Shown here: positions 21,370-30,221 of the stretch, in pieces
Position numbering within the stretch: the first letter of the stretch is position 1
Layout: the number at the start of each line of letters is the position of its first letter
From: UBA7672 sp963718145
Lineage (GTDB): Bacteria; Pseudomonadota; Alphaproteobacteria; Caulobacterales; Hyphomonadaceae
Reading direction: 5' to 3'
NCBI GenBank assembly: GCA_963718145.1
Contig: CAVQYJ010000023.1
Coordinates: 558,001 to 622,000 of the forward strand
DNA: 64,000 nt
Program-made: the position numbers and the translations under genes
The notes under the pieces: model-generated
Databases searched by the model: none
The model's input: only the letters and a program-made list of their open reading frames with translations
Told to the model about the DNA's origin: nothing

Positions 21370-22732
21370 CCATGAAGTCCGTATCCGGCCCATCGGTCGC
21401 CCCCCACAGATCGGCGAAAATCTCGCCGGCCACCGCCACGTCCTGCGCCAGAACCGGCGTCTGGAATTTCAGGTAGTCCTGTCGCTGCCCGATCGGCCGC
21501 TGGTCCATCGGCCCGCGGTCAAACGTCAGATTGGCGCCGCCGATCGATTTCACCGGGTTCTTCGGATCGAACGAATAGGTCCTGGGCTGATCCTTCTCGC
21601 CCGGCGCCCGGGTCGACAGCGTGCCGTCGGAATGCAGGTAATAGTTCACTGCCGCCGGCGCCGGCGGCCAGTCGCCAAAATGCATCCAGCGATTCTTGGG
21701 GCTGACGGCACCCTTGCGCGCCGAAGCCATCATGTACGCCTTCACCGGCGGCTCGTTCATGATCCCGTTGTCGACGCCCTTCAGCCAGTACTCCCACCAG
21801 CGCATTTCATTGTCCGAGCCCTGCAACCCGCCACCGCCCGGATATTCCATGTCGCCGGAGAGGGCGCCGTGGCCAAAGGGGCCCATCTCGAGCTTCTGGT
21901 TGCCGCGCGCGCCCTCCGCTCCATGGTGCTGCAGGTACATGAAGTTGCGGACATTGCCTTCGTTGAAGATGTCGTACCAGCCGCCGAGCTGATAGGTCGG
22001 GATCGCGATATACTTGCGCTGGTCGCCGATCTCCGTGCGGTCCCAGAACGAGCTGGCCGGATAGTTTGCGGCCTGGAAGGCAATCGTCTCTTCCGGCACG
22101 CCCTGGCCGCGCGACCAGTCGCCGGAGTCCTTCTGCTTGTAAGCGCCGCCGATATAGGCGCCGGTTATCCGCGTCGAGGGCGTCACGATGGCGAAGGCGG
22201 CCTTGAGGTGCGGCGGCTTCATGGTGGAGGCCAGCATGGTCGTGTAGCCCATCGCGCTCGCGCCCATGATGCCGATCGAGCCGTTGCACCAAGGCTGCTT
22301 GGCCATCCACTCGATGGTGTCATAGCCATCGAACGCATCATTGATGAAGGCCTGGTAGAAGCCTTCCGAGCGTCCCTTCCCGCGCACGTCCTGCACCATG
22401 TAGGAATAGCCGGCGTCGGTGTATTTCTTTGTCGCCGCCGGGTTCGCGAACATCGCGTCCTTGCCATAGGGCGTGCGCTGCACCACGCACGGGAACGGAC
22501 CCGCGCCCGCCGGCTTGTAGAGATTGCCCGCCAGCTTCACGCCATCACGCATCTCGGCGATCACTTCGATCGCGCCTTCCGCCACCTTCACCGGCCGCCC
22601 CCCGCGCACCGCAGCCGCCGGCGCGGACGGCTGGGCCTGCTGCGCCATCGCGATCCCGCCCAGGCCCGCCGTCGAAGCTCCCACGGCCAGTATCGAAGTC
22701 GCCGCCAGAGCGGCCGCCATCCATGCGCGCAT
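21011..22732 (-). CDS. CocE/NonD family hydrolase (X-Pro dipeptidyl-peptidase type)
   Basis: A 573-residue exported serine hydrolase. Residues 1-30 form a signal peptide, then an alpha/beta-hydrolase with VVQRTPYGKD, the D-V-RGKGRSEG loop and the nucleophile elbow GASAMG (Ser159; the family more often has GxSYxG). The catalytic His is probably in MGPFGHG, and the C-terminal jelly-roll domain (about residues 340-573) contains HVTSSNNPRFDVNPNTGE. Family members cleave X-Pro peptides, cocaine esters or beta-lactam amides. The ATG at 22732 follows GAGGGAGAG and gives a clean signal peptide; the longer frame to 22915 overlaps the divergent gene's start. Confidence 0.88.
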   Translation of the reverse strand: MRAWMAAALAATSILAVGASTAGLGGIAMAQQAQPSAPAAAVRGGRPVKVAEGAIEVIAEMRDGVKLAGNLYKPAGAGPFPCVVQRTPYGKDAMFANPAATKKYTDAGYSYMVQDVRGKGRSEGFYQAFINDAFDGYDTIEWMAKQPWCNGSIGIMGASAMGYTTMLASTMKPPHLKAAFAIVTPSTRITGAYIGGAYKQKDSGDWSRGQGVPEETIAFQAANYPASSFWDRTEIGDQRKYIAIPTYQLGGWYDIFNEGNVRNFMYLQHHGAEGARGNQKLEMGPFGHGALSGDMEYPGGGGLQGSDNEMRWWEYWLKGVDNGIMNEPPVKAYMMASARKGAVSPKNRWMHFGDWPPAPAAVNYYLHSDGTLSTRAPGEKDQPRTYSFDPKNPVKSIGGANLTFDRGPMDQRPIGQRQDYLKFQTPVLAQDVAVAGEIFADLWGATDGPDTDFMVKLVDVYPDGYEAIVLDTALRTRYRNGREPGQIRMMTPGAPEKLRLDLWDTMLTFEKGHRIAVHVTSSNNPRFDVNPNTGENPGPNAKPRVARNTIYMDAKMPSSIQLPILYLNDYKPG

Positions 22733-22868
22733 GTTTCTCTCCCTCGCCGGCACTCTCCAGCCGTTCCAGGCAGTCTCACGCCGTGCCGGGCCTGCGGTCA
22801 ATTGCCTGCGCAATGCCGTTACGGCGCCAGGCTTCACAGTCTGGGCAGCGCATGCGATTCCTTTGCCC

Positions 22869-23837
22869 ATGGATTTCCCTTCGCCCACCAAGCTGGCCAT
22901 CCCGGTCTTCATCATCGCCGTCGCCCTCGAATGGTGGGCGGTGAAGACAGGCCGCGCGGGCGGCCGCTACGAGACGAAGGACGCCATCGTCTCTATGGCC
23001 ATGGGCATCGGCAGCGTCGTGGCGGACACGCTGCTCGCCGGCATTGGCCTGTTCTTGCTGATGCTCGCCTGGCCCTATCACCTGTTCGAGATCCCGGTGA
23101 CGTGGTGGAGCTTCCTTCTCGTCTTTCTCGGCTACGACTTCATCTACTACTGGAAGCACCGCTTCGCTCACACCGTGCGATGGTTCTGGACCGAACACGT
23201 CACGCACCATTCCTCGACGCACTACAACCTGACCACGGCGCTGAGGCAGCCCTGGTTCGGGCCGATGACGGGGCTGGTGCTGATCTCGACGCCGCTGGTG
23301 CTGCTCGGCTTCCATCCCGCCTTCATCGGCTTCGCGGCCGGCGTGAACCTGCTCTACCAGTTCTGGATCCACACCGAAGTGATCGGGCGGATGCCGCGCT
23401 GGTTCGAATGGCTGCTCAACTCGCCGAGCAATCACCGCGTCCACCACGCCACCAACCCGCGCTATCTCGACGCCAATTTCGCCGGCGTGTTCATGCTGTG
23501 GGACCGGATGTTCGGCACCTATGTCGCCGAGCGCGACGACGACAAGCCGGTCTACGGCATCGTCAAGCCGCTCGGAAACTTCAATCCGGTGATCGTCGCC
23601 TATCACGAACTCGGCGCATTGCTCCGCGACTGCTGGAGCGACGGGCCTCGTCCGTTGCGCTGGCTGGGCCGCTTCGCCAGCCCGCCCGGCTGGTCGCCTG
23701 ACGGCAATCACTCGCGCTCGAAGGAGCTGAAGGCGGCATACATCGCCAGGCATCCCGAACAGGCAGGACAACCGGGATTGCCAAGGAAATACGCGAGGAC
23801 CCAGCCCTCCAAGACGTCGCCCGTCGCAGCAGAATAG
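22869..23837 (+). CDS. Sterol desaturase / fatty acid hydroxylase family protein
   Basis: A 322-residue di-iron membrane enzyme. The three histidine clusters are present: HRFAH at 97-101, HVTHH at 110-114 and HRVHH at 189-193, with a further H near 168 (WIHTE). Four to five hydrophobic helices surround them. Family members hydroxylate or desaturate lipids, for example hopanoids, carotenoids or alkylglycerols; the substrate here is unknown. The ATG at 22869 precedes the first helix. It is divergent from the CocE gene, 136 bp apart. Confidence 0.92.
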   Translation: MDFPSPTKLAIPVFIIAVALEWWAVKTGRAGGRYETKDAIVSMAMGIGSVVADTLLAGIGLFLLMLAWPYHLFEIPVTWWSFLLVFLGYDFIYYWKHRFAHTVRWFWTEHVTHHSSTHYNLTTALRQPWFGPMTGLVLISTPLVLLGFHPAFIGFAAGVNLLYQFWIHTEVIGRMPRWFEWLLNSPSNHRVHHATNPRYLDANFAGVFMLWDRMFGTYVAERDDDKPVYGIVKPLGNFNPVIVAYHELGALLRDCWSDGPRPLRWLGRFASPPGWSPDGNHSRSKELKAAYIARHPEQAGQPGLPRKYARTQPSKTSPVAAE

Positions 23838-23921
23838 CAGGCAGCGCAAAGCCGTTCCCCGACCCGCCTTGCCCTGCTAGCCTCGTCCGGGCGCTTGGGC
23901 GGGACTGACACGGGGACAAGC

Positions 23922-25325
23922 ATGGCCGACGTCTTCATCTCCTACCGCAAGGCCGACCAGGCAAAGGCCAAGGCGCTCGCCAACGCGCTCAAGATCGAGA
24001 ACATCGACGTGTGGTGGGATGCAGGCCTCGAGGCCGGCGACACGTTCGACGAAAAAATCCAGGGCGTGCTCGAGCAGGCCAAGTGCGTCATCGTCATCTG
24101 GTCCAAGGAATCGGTGAAGAGCGAATGGGTGCGCGCCGAAAGCTCGGTCGGGCGCGAGCGCGGCATCCTCGTGCCGGTGATGGTTCAGCCGGTGAACATC
24201 CCGGTGCCGTTCAACCTCATCCACACCGCCGACCTGATCGGCTGGTCCGGGGACCGCTCGCATCCGGGCTACCTCGACGTGGTCAAGCAGGTGAAGGAAC
24301 TTGCCGGCAAGCAGCACGTCAAGCCGCTGAAGCCGCCGCCGAACCGCCAGCTCCGCGCGCTGTGGCGCGCTGTAGCCGTCGTCGCGGTGATCGCGGTGAT
24401 CGGCGCCAGCGTCTGGGTGCTGAAGCCGTGGGAAACATTCTCGCCCGAGGCCCGGGCGGCAGCGGCTGCAGACGCGGCGCAGGACAAGCTCGAAGCCTCG
24501 CGCGCCAAGGTAGAACCCTTCGGCGTCGCGGTTGCAGACTTCGACAAGCTGACCGGCCGCGAGATCGCGCAGCGGCAGTTCAAGCCCGAGACATTCGACG
24601 AGCTCAAGGCGCTCGCCGACACAGGCGAACCGTCGGCGCTCGCCGTGCTGTGCACCGTCCTCACCTGGGGTGTGCCTGCAAGCGGCGCGACGACCGAGCG
24701 CGAGATGGATCACGAGCAGGCCGCCACGGTATGCGGCAGCGCTGCTGACGCGGGCGACCCCGCTGGCCATGTCTACAATGGCGACTTCCTGTCGATTGCA
24801 TCGCTCTACGACCAGCGCATCGACGACGACCAGACGCAGCTCAACGCGACCGCCGAATACAAGAATGCCGCCGATCTTGGCATGGGCTGGGGCGAGGTTC
24901 TCTACGCCGAGCGATTGCGCAATGGCGAAGGCGGCGCGCCTGATCCGGCGGCGGCGGAGGGCTACTACAAGTCGGCCCAGGCCAAGGGCATGCCCGCAGC
25001 CGACTACTATCTCGGCCTGCTCTATCTCAGCGGCGAAATCGCGGGGCCGGGCGAGGAAGAAGCCATCAAGCTGATGCTCAAAGGCGCCGATGCCGGTTTC
25101 CCGCCTGCGCAGTTCGACTTCTGCGACCGCATGGTTGGCGGCTGGGACATGACGGAGGATCTCGACCGCGCCCTTGCCTTCTGCAAGGCGGCATCGACGG
25201 CTGTTGACCCCTACATCGCCGTCAAGGCGTCAGACCGTATTGCCGATGTCGAGAAGCGCATCGCCGAGCGCGACGCCGCACCCGCCGATCCCGCTCCCGC
25301 CCCAGCGCCCGCGACCCCCAACTAG
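23922..25325 (+). CDS. TIR-domain membrane protein with Sel1-like repeats
   Basis: A 467-residue protein in three parts. Residues 1-128 are a TIR domain: the strand ADVFISYR, box-2-like WWDAG, and SEWVRAE with Glu73 where NAD-cleaving TIR domains have their catalytic Glu. A single transmembrane helix (about 148-167) follows. The rest is alpha-helical with Sel1/TPR-like repeats (AAEYKNAADLGMGWGEVLYAE, AEGYYKSAQAKGMPAADYYL, EAIKLMLKGADAGFPPA) and an Ala/Pro tail. The TIR side should face the cytoplasm, the repeats the periplasm. The ATG at 23922 follows GGGGACAAG. A second TIR membrane protein lies 16 kb away. Confidence 0.87.
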   Translation: MADVFISYRKADQAKAKALANALKIENIDVWWDAGLEAGDTFDEKIQGVLEQAKCVIVIWSKESVKSEWVRAESSVGRERGILVPVMVQPVNIPVPFNLIHTADLIGWSGDRSHPGYLDVVKQVKELAGKQHVKPLKPPPNRQLRALWRAVAVVAVIAVIGASVWVLKPWETFSPEARAAAAADAAQDKLEASRAKVEPFGVAVADFDKLTGREIAQRQFKPETFDELKALADTGEPSALAVLCTVLTWGVPASGATTEREMDHEQAATVCGSAADAGDPAGHVYNGDFLSIASLYDQRIDDDQTQLNATAEYKNAADLGMGWGEVLYAERLRNGEGGAPDPAAAEGYYKSAQAKGMPAADYYLGLLYLSGEIAGPGEEEAIKLMLKGADAGFPPAQFDFCDRMVGGWDMTEDLDRALAFCKAASTAVDPYIAVKASDRIADVEKRIAERDAAPADPAPAPAPATPN

Positions 25326-25338
25326 ACGCCGCATACGA

Positions 25339-25373
25339 ACACCCCCTCGCCGCCTGCGCGGAGAAGGGGGTGT
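25339..25373. terminator. Bidirectional hairpin between convergent genes
   Basis: ACACCCCCT (25339-25347) pairs with AGGGGGTGT (25365-25373) around a 17-base loop. It sits between the TIR gene stop and the TonB receptor stop, so it could serve both strands; no good T-run follows on either. Confidence 0.5.
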
Positions 25374-25396
25374 CGCTTCGGTTCTAAAACTGAAGT

Positions 25397-27457
25397 CTAG
25401 AAGTCGAACGAATAGCTCACATGGTAAGCCCGATTCATGCCGAGGTTCGGCGCGAGATAGGGCGTGCCGTTGGCGCCGGTGGCGAAATTGCCCGTGCCAT
25501 CGATGAAGCCGCGGCCGATTGAAGAGAAGTATTCCTCGTCGAACAGGTTCTCGACGCGCAGGCTGAGGCGGTGTTTGCGGTCCGCATCGAGATACCAGCG
25601 CGCGTTGAGGTCCACGACAACATAGTCGCCATGCTCCTGGCGGCCCAGGCCGGACGGGGCGTTGTCGTACAGCTCGCCTACCCAGGTCGCGGCGATGCCG
25701 CCCGCGACCGGCAGGTTGGCGGGGACGTAGTCGACCAGCAGCTTCGCCGTGTCGAGCGGTACTTCAACGCGCTGCAGGCTGGAGCCGTCGTTCTGCGTCT
25801 CTGTGTGCGTCCAGTCGATCGTGCCGGACAACTCGTCGGTGATTTGCATCGACGCCGTGATCTCGACGCCGTCCGTCTCGACCCGCGTGCCGTCATTGTT
25901 GAACGTGTCGTAGCAGCCGAGCACGGTTACGAACGGGCAGTCGGCCGGAACGAGGTGGCCAGGCTGGGTAAGCGGATTGGGCCGCGCGTCCTCGACCGTC
26001 ACGATCTGGATCGCGTCGTCGAGCTTGCGGTGGAAGGCGGTGATCTCCCACTGCACGCGGTCGCTGCGTCCGCCGAAGCCCAGCTCGTAGTTCGTGCTCT
26101 CCTCGCCTTTGAGGTTCGGATTGCCCTGTTCGCAGCACGGATCGACAACAAACAATTCATACGCATCCGGCAGGCGGAATGCCGTTCCAACCTGGCCGCG
26201 CGCATAGAAATAATCGCTGATCTGCAGGTCGCCCGAGACGTTCCACACCGTGGACTCGCCATCACCGGACGGCTTGTTGTAGCGCACGCCGGCGGCCAGC
26301 TTGAGGCCGTCGAGCACGCCGACATTCCAGCGTACCTGGGCGAAGGGCGCCACCACGTCTTCGGTCTGCTGCGCGATCAGGAAGACCTGATCCTCGCCTG
26401 TGTAGTTCTGGTAGTCGACCCCGCCAAGCAGCGTCACCGAACTGGACAGCGCATACTGGCCGAGCAGGTTGACGCCATAGTCCTCGAACCCCCAGAACTC
26501 CCTGTTCGAGACGACGCGGAACGGGAAATTGGGCGCCTCCGCATTGCGGATATCCGTGAAGCGCGTGTCCCACCAGTGATAGTAAGCCTTGGCGAAGAAG
26601 TCGAAATCGCCGAGGTCCCAATCCAGCTTGGCCGAGAGCAGGTCCTCGTCGCGGTCATTGTTCGAGGCGAACGTGTCGTAGGCGCCGGCAAAGTCCAGCG
26701 TGGCATCCGTGTGCTGGTAGTTGGCGGAGAACTTCACGGCGTCCGAGAATGCGTAGCCATATTTCACGCCCATGTTGGTGACATCATAGCCGCGGTTACG
26801 GTCTGTGGCGCTGGGCTGGTAGTCCTGGTCGCGGAAGGGCTGGAAGCCTTCGGCCTCGTCATGGCCGGCGAACACGACGAAGCGATGATCGCCGAACCCG
26901 CCCGACGTGTAGCCCGAAATGTGCCGCCCCTCGTTCGAGGATGCGCCGACGCTGAAGGAGCCTTGCTGGGTCTCGGTGAAGCCCTTGGTCACGATGTTGA
27001 TCGCGCCTGAGACGGCCGAGGTCCCGTAGAACAAAGACTGGCCGCCCTTCAGCACTTCGATCTTGTCGATCATGCTGGCGGGAATCGTATCGAGCGGCGT
27101 CGTGGTGGTGTAGAGCCGGTTCGACACGCGCACGCCATCGATCAGCCAGATGATGTCCACGCGGCGCCCGCCCAACAGCGACGCATCGACATAGTCGAAT
27201 GGCCCGTTCTTCGGCGCGATGTAGAGTCCAGGCACCTGCATCTGCAGCACCTGGGCTGCGTCGTTGTAGCCGCCATTCCGGATCTGCTCGCCCGTCACGA
27301 TTTCAACCCGCGAGCCATAGTCGGCAAGGTCCTGCGCCAGGCTTTCCTCAAGCTGGCCCCAGACCTGGACAATATCGCTACGCTCCTGCGCGACAGCAGG
27401 CGCAGCCGCAAATGCGACCGCGATCGACGCCGCAGCGCCGAACAACACATTTTTCAA
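25397..27457 (-). CDS. TonB-dependent receptor
   Basis: A 686-residue outer-membrane receptor. Signal peptide ends AAPAVAQ (about residue 24), then plug domain (VEIVTGEQIRNGGYNDAAQV, LIDGVRVSN, IEVLKGGQSLFYGTSAVSGAINIVTK) and barrel, finishing HVSYSFDF with the terminal aromatic. The first ATG-type codon is far upstream without a Shine-Dalgarno; a TTG at 27457, preceded by GGGAGGA at five bases, gives an ideal signal peptide and is my choice. The barrel resembles siderophore or cobalamin receptors only in general form. Divergent from two Mur-ligase-like genes. Confidence 0.85.
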   Translation of the reverse strand: MKNVLFGAAASIAVAFAAAPAVAQERSDIVQVWGQLEESLAQDLADYGSRVEIVTGEQIRNGGYNDAAQVLQMQVPGLYIAPKNGPFDYVDASLLGGRRVDIIWLIDGVRVSNRLYTTTTPLDTIPASMIDKIEVLKGGQSLFYGTSAVSGAINIVTKGFTETQQGSFSVGASSNEGRHISGYTSGGFGDHRFVVFAGHDEAEGFQPFRDQDYQPSATDRNRGYDVTNMGVKYGYAFSDAVKFSANYQHTDATLDFAGAYDTFASNNDRDEDLLSAKLDWDLGDFDFFAKAYYHWWDTRFTDIRNAEAPNFPFRVVSNREFWGFEDYGVNLLGQYALSSSVTLLGGVDYQNYTGEDQVFLIAQQTEDVVAPFAQVRWNVGVLDGLKLAAGVRYNKPSGDGESTVWNVSGDLQISDYFYARGQVGTAFRLPDAYELFVVDPCCEQGNPNLKGEESTNYELGFGGRSDRVQWEITAFHRKLDDAIQIVTVEDARPNPLTQPGHLVPADCPFVTVLGCYDTFNNDGTRVETDGVEITASMQITDELSGTIDWTHTETQNDGSSLQRVEVPLDTAKLLVDYVPANLPVAGGIAATWVGELYDNAPSGLGRQEHGDYVVVDLNARWYLDADRKHRLSLRVENLFDEEYFSSIGRGFIDGTGNFATGANGTPYLAPNLGMNRAYHVSYSFDF

Positions 27458-27734
27458 GATAGTCCTCCCAATCTCCAAAAGGGGCGGGTGGCGACCTCCT
27501 CCGTCTGCGCTTCCCGCACCGAGGCGAAACCTATGGAAGGCCCTCCGCCCTGTATACAAACAACCGGCCCAGTTCGGCAGGATGCAGGCCCGCCCTTGTG
27601 GATTGTCTCTATTCCGCCACAGCAAATTCGCGCGGCAAGCGAGAGATCAGGCAAACGGGCGCCCCGAGGCCTTTTCGCGGGAGCGCGGCGCCCTCCTGTT
27701 GCCGCAGCGCCTCCCCTCGCAGTAAGGCGGCGCC

Positions 27735-28953
27735 ATGACGCTCGATGAAGCGCTCGACGAGGTCTACCGCTCCTGGCTGGCCGCGAGGCCTAGGCTGACA
27801 GCGCGTCTCGACCGCGATGTGCGCCATCCTGAAATCAGTCAACGCATCGCCACGCGCCTGGGCCTTCTCCCGCCCGCAACGCGCGTCGTGAAAATCACCG
27901 GCAGCAAGGGCAAGGGCACCACGGCGCGCTTCGCCGCCGACCTGGTCGCACAGGCGCGGCCCGGCGAACGGATCGCGCTCTTCGTATCCCCGCACGAGAT
28001 CGAACAGCTCGATCGCATCCGCCTCGATGGCGTCAGCATCCCGGAGGCCGAGTTCTGCGCAGCGGTGGAACGACTCTCGCCTGCGGTCCGGGAAGAAGAG
28101 ACGCGCCTGGCCCCGGACCAGTATGTCTCACCCGTCGGCTATTTCCTGCTGGTCGCGCTGGACTGGTACAAGCGCAGCAGGCGCCGACTGGTTCGTCCTG
28201 GAATGCGGCCGCGGCGCGAGGTGGGACGATGTGGGCCGCACACCCGCGCGCGTCGGCGTCGTCACCTCCGTCCTGCTCGAACATGTCGACACTCTCGGCC
28301 CGACGATCGACGATATCGCTGGCGACAAGTTCTCCGTCGCCGACGGCTCGGACATCGTCATCGCCTCGGCGCAGTCCTCCAGGCACGCGCCGCCCGGCAC
28401 GGCCCGCAAGCTCGAAACGGTGACCGCCCAGCCCGCCAGCGACGGTCCGGACTGGATCGGCGAGTGCCGCGCCCTTGCCCAGCGCGCTGCCGAGCGCCTG
28501 CTCGGCGTCGATCCAGGCGCGCTCTCTGACCTGACGCTCCGCGCCCGGAGCGCCTCGTTCGGCCGAGGCGCCATTGGCCGGACCGGCTATGCCTTCGAAG
28601 CAGCGATCAACGCCGATTCGCTCGATCCAGCCTTCCTCTCCACCCTGCCGCCTGGCGCGACCGTCCTTGCCTGCCTGCCCGACGGCAAGGACCGCGCACG
28701 GATGCTGGATGCGCTGGTCCGCCTTGGCCCAGTCCGCGAGATTGCGCTGACAGGCGCCGAGGACTATCTGCAGTTCGGCGAGGCCCACGCCGCCGCGGCC
28801 ATCGCGCTCGACAAGGATGACGCGGCGGGCCTGCGCAGGCTGATCCGGGAGACCAGGACATTCGCCTACCTCGTCGGCACGCAATCCTTCATCCGTCTCG
28901 TCCACCGCGCCATCGCACTTGAAGCACAGGCAGGGACCGCATGTTCGGACTGA
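27735..28953 (+). pseudogene. Mur ligase / FolC-like ATP-dependent ligase, frameshifted
   Basis: The first half (from ATG 27735) and second half lie in different frames. The N-terminal part has the ATP-binding loop GSKGKGTTA and FVSPHEIEQLDRI, like folylpolyglutamate synthase. Near 28171-28181 (AAGCGCAGCAGGCGCC) the frame must shift by one base for ALDWYKRS to continue as GADWFVLECGRGARWDDV, exactly the family pattern; the second half then runs to 28953. Removing one base restores a protein of about 405 residues. It may be an assembly error or real decay. The 3' end overlaps the next gene by 13 bp, so they form an operon. Confidence 0.8.
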
Positions 28954-30221
28954 ACCGCTTCGGCGACGGCATCTCGATCCCACGCGTGCTGGCCTTCCTC
29001 GATGCGCACCGGATCGACCTAGCCGATCTCTCGCGCCGCTCCATCGTCGTCACCGGCACCAACGGCAAAGGCTCGACGGCCCGCTTCCTCGCAGGCGTGC
29101 TTGAAGCGACGGGGAAGCGCGTCGGCGTATTCACTTCGCCCCACCTGTTCGACGTGCGCGAGCGCATCACGCTCGGCGAGCACATGATTCCGCAAGCCGC
29201 ACTGGAAGCCCACGCCCTCACCGTGCTCGGCTTCAATGCCGGGCTGCCTGCAAACGGCAAGATGGGCGCGTTCGAGCTCCTCTTCCTGGCGGCCCTGCTC
29301 TGGTTCCGCGACGAATCCCCAGATGTGATCGTTTGGGAGGCCGGCATCGGCGGCCGCTATGACGCCGTTCGTGCCGTGGGCTCGAAGCTCTCTGTCCTGA
29401 CCTCGATCGAACTCGAGCACACGGAGATCCTGGGCGCCACCGAGGAACTGATCGCCTGCGACAAGGTCGATGCGCTGGCCCCCGGCGGCACGCTCATCAT
29501 CTCGCCCGCCGTGCCGCCGCGCCTGCTGTCCCTGATCGAAAGCTATGCCCGCCTCGCCGGCCGCACCTGCCGTCTCGCAACGGAAGGGCGCGAAGCCGGT
29601 CCCGTAACCAACACAGCCGACGGCGCGGTTTTCACCCTGTCCGGTCAACCCGTCCGCCTCGCCATGATCGGCCAGCATCAGGCGCACAACGCGCTGACCG
29701 CCCTTCGCGCCGCCGAGTTCTGGCTGGGCGACACACTCACGCCCGCCCTTCAGGCAAGGATGATTGACGCCCTCGCCGGCGTGCGCATACCGGGCCGGCT
29801 CGAACGCGTGGGCCGCAATCCCGACCTCTGGATCGATGTTGGCCACACGCCGGGCGCCGTGGAGCAAGTGGCCGACGCGCTCCTCGGATTCACGTCTCGC
29901 GACGATCTGATCATCGTCTTCGGCTCCGCCGCCGCCAAGCAGGCCGAGCGCATGGCCGCCGCCGTGGCGCTGCGCTTCTCGGACATCATCCTCACCTGCC
30001 CCTACAGCGCCTCCGCCGACGTTGGCCAGATCGCCAGCCTGATCAGCCGCCCGGGCCGCCGCGTCGTGATCGAGCGCGATGTCGCCGCCGCCGCCCGCCT
30101 CGCCCGCGACCGCGCCGGGGCCGAAGGCAAGTCCATCGCCGCCCTCGGCGGCACGCTGCTCGCCGCCAAGATGCACCACGCCTGGAAGGGCGGCGACCCG
30201 AACGAGCTGGAATTTCTGTAG
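28941..30221 (+). CDS. FolC-like Mur ligase family protein
   Basis: A 426-residue ATP-dependent amide ligase. P-loop VVTGTNGKGSTARF is at about 33-46, FTSPHLFDVRERI at about 62-74, the Mg/substrate region WEAGIGGRYDAVRAV near 131-145, and SIELEHTEILG with the carbamoyl-Lys region K at CDKVDAL. The C-terminal Rossmann domain has RIPGRLERV and DVGHTPGAVEQV, as in FolC. It could be the bifunctional folate enzyme, but the tandem paralogue upstream and lack of accD or folate genes nearby suggest a different acceptor. It ends exactly at the stop of the convergent patatin gene. Confidence 0.82.
   Translation: MFGLNRFGDGISIPRVLAFLDAHRIDLADLSRRSIVVTGTNGKGSTARFLAGVLEATGKRVGVFTSPHLFDVRERITLGEHMIPQAALEAHALTVLGFNAGLPANGKMGAFELLFLAALLWFRDESPDVIVWEAGIGGRYDAVRAVGSKLSVLTSIELEHTEILGATEELIACDKVDALAPGGTLIISPAVPPRLLSLIESYARLAGRTCRLATEGREAGPVTNTADGAVFTLSGQPVRLAMIGQHQAHNALTALRAAEFWLGDTLTPALQARMIDALAGVRIPGRLERVGRNPDLWIDVGHTPGAVEQVADALLGFTSRDDLIIVFGSAAAKQAERMAAAVALRFSDIILTCPYSASADVGQIASLISRPGRRVVIERDVAAAARLARDRAGAEGKSIAALGGTLLAAKMHHAWKGGDPNELEFL

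Noticed and set aside
20990..23701. A 903-codon open frame on the plus strand across the CocE gene
   Set aside because: It is antisense to CocE, Arg/His-rich without domain character, and then runs out of frame with the hydroxylase gene; GC-rich DNA produces such shadows.
27458..27734. Cobalamin riboswitch upstream of the TonB receptor
   Set aside because: A CATAGGTTTCGCC-like piece is present on the minus strand, but the GCCACTG-type core box and the other conserved segments are missing.
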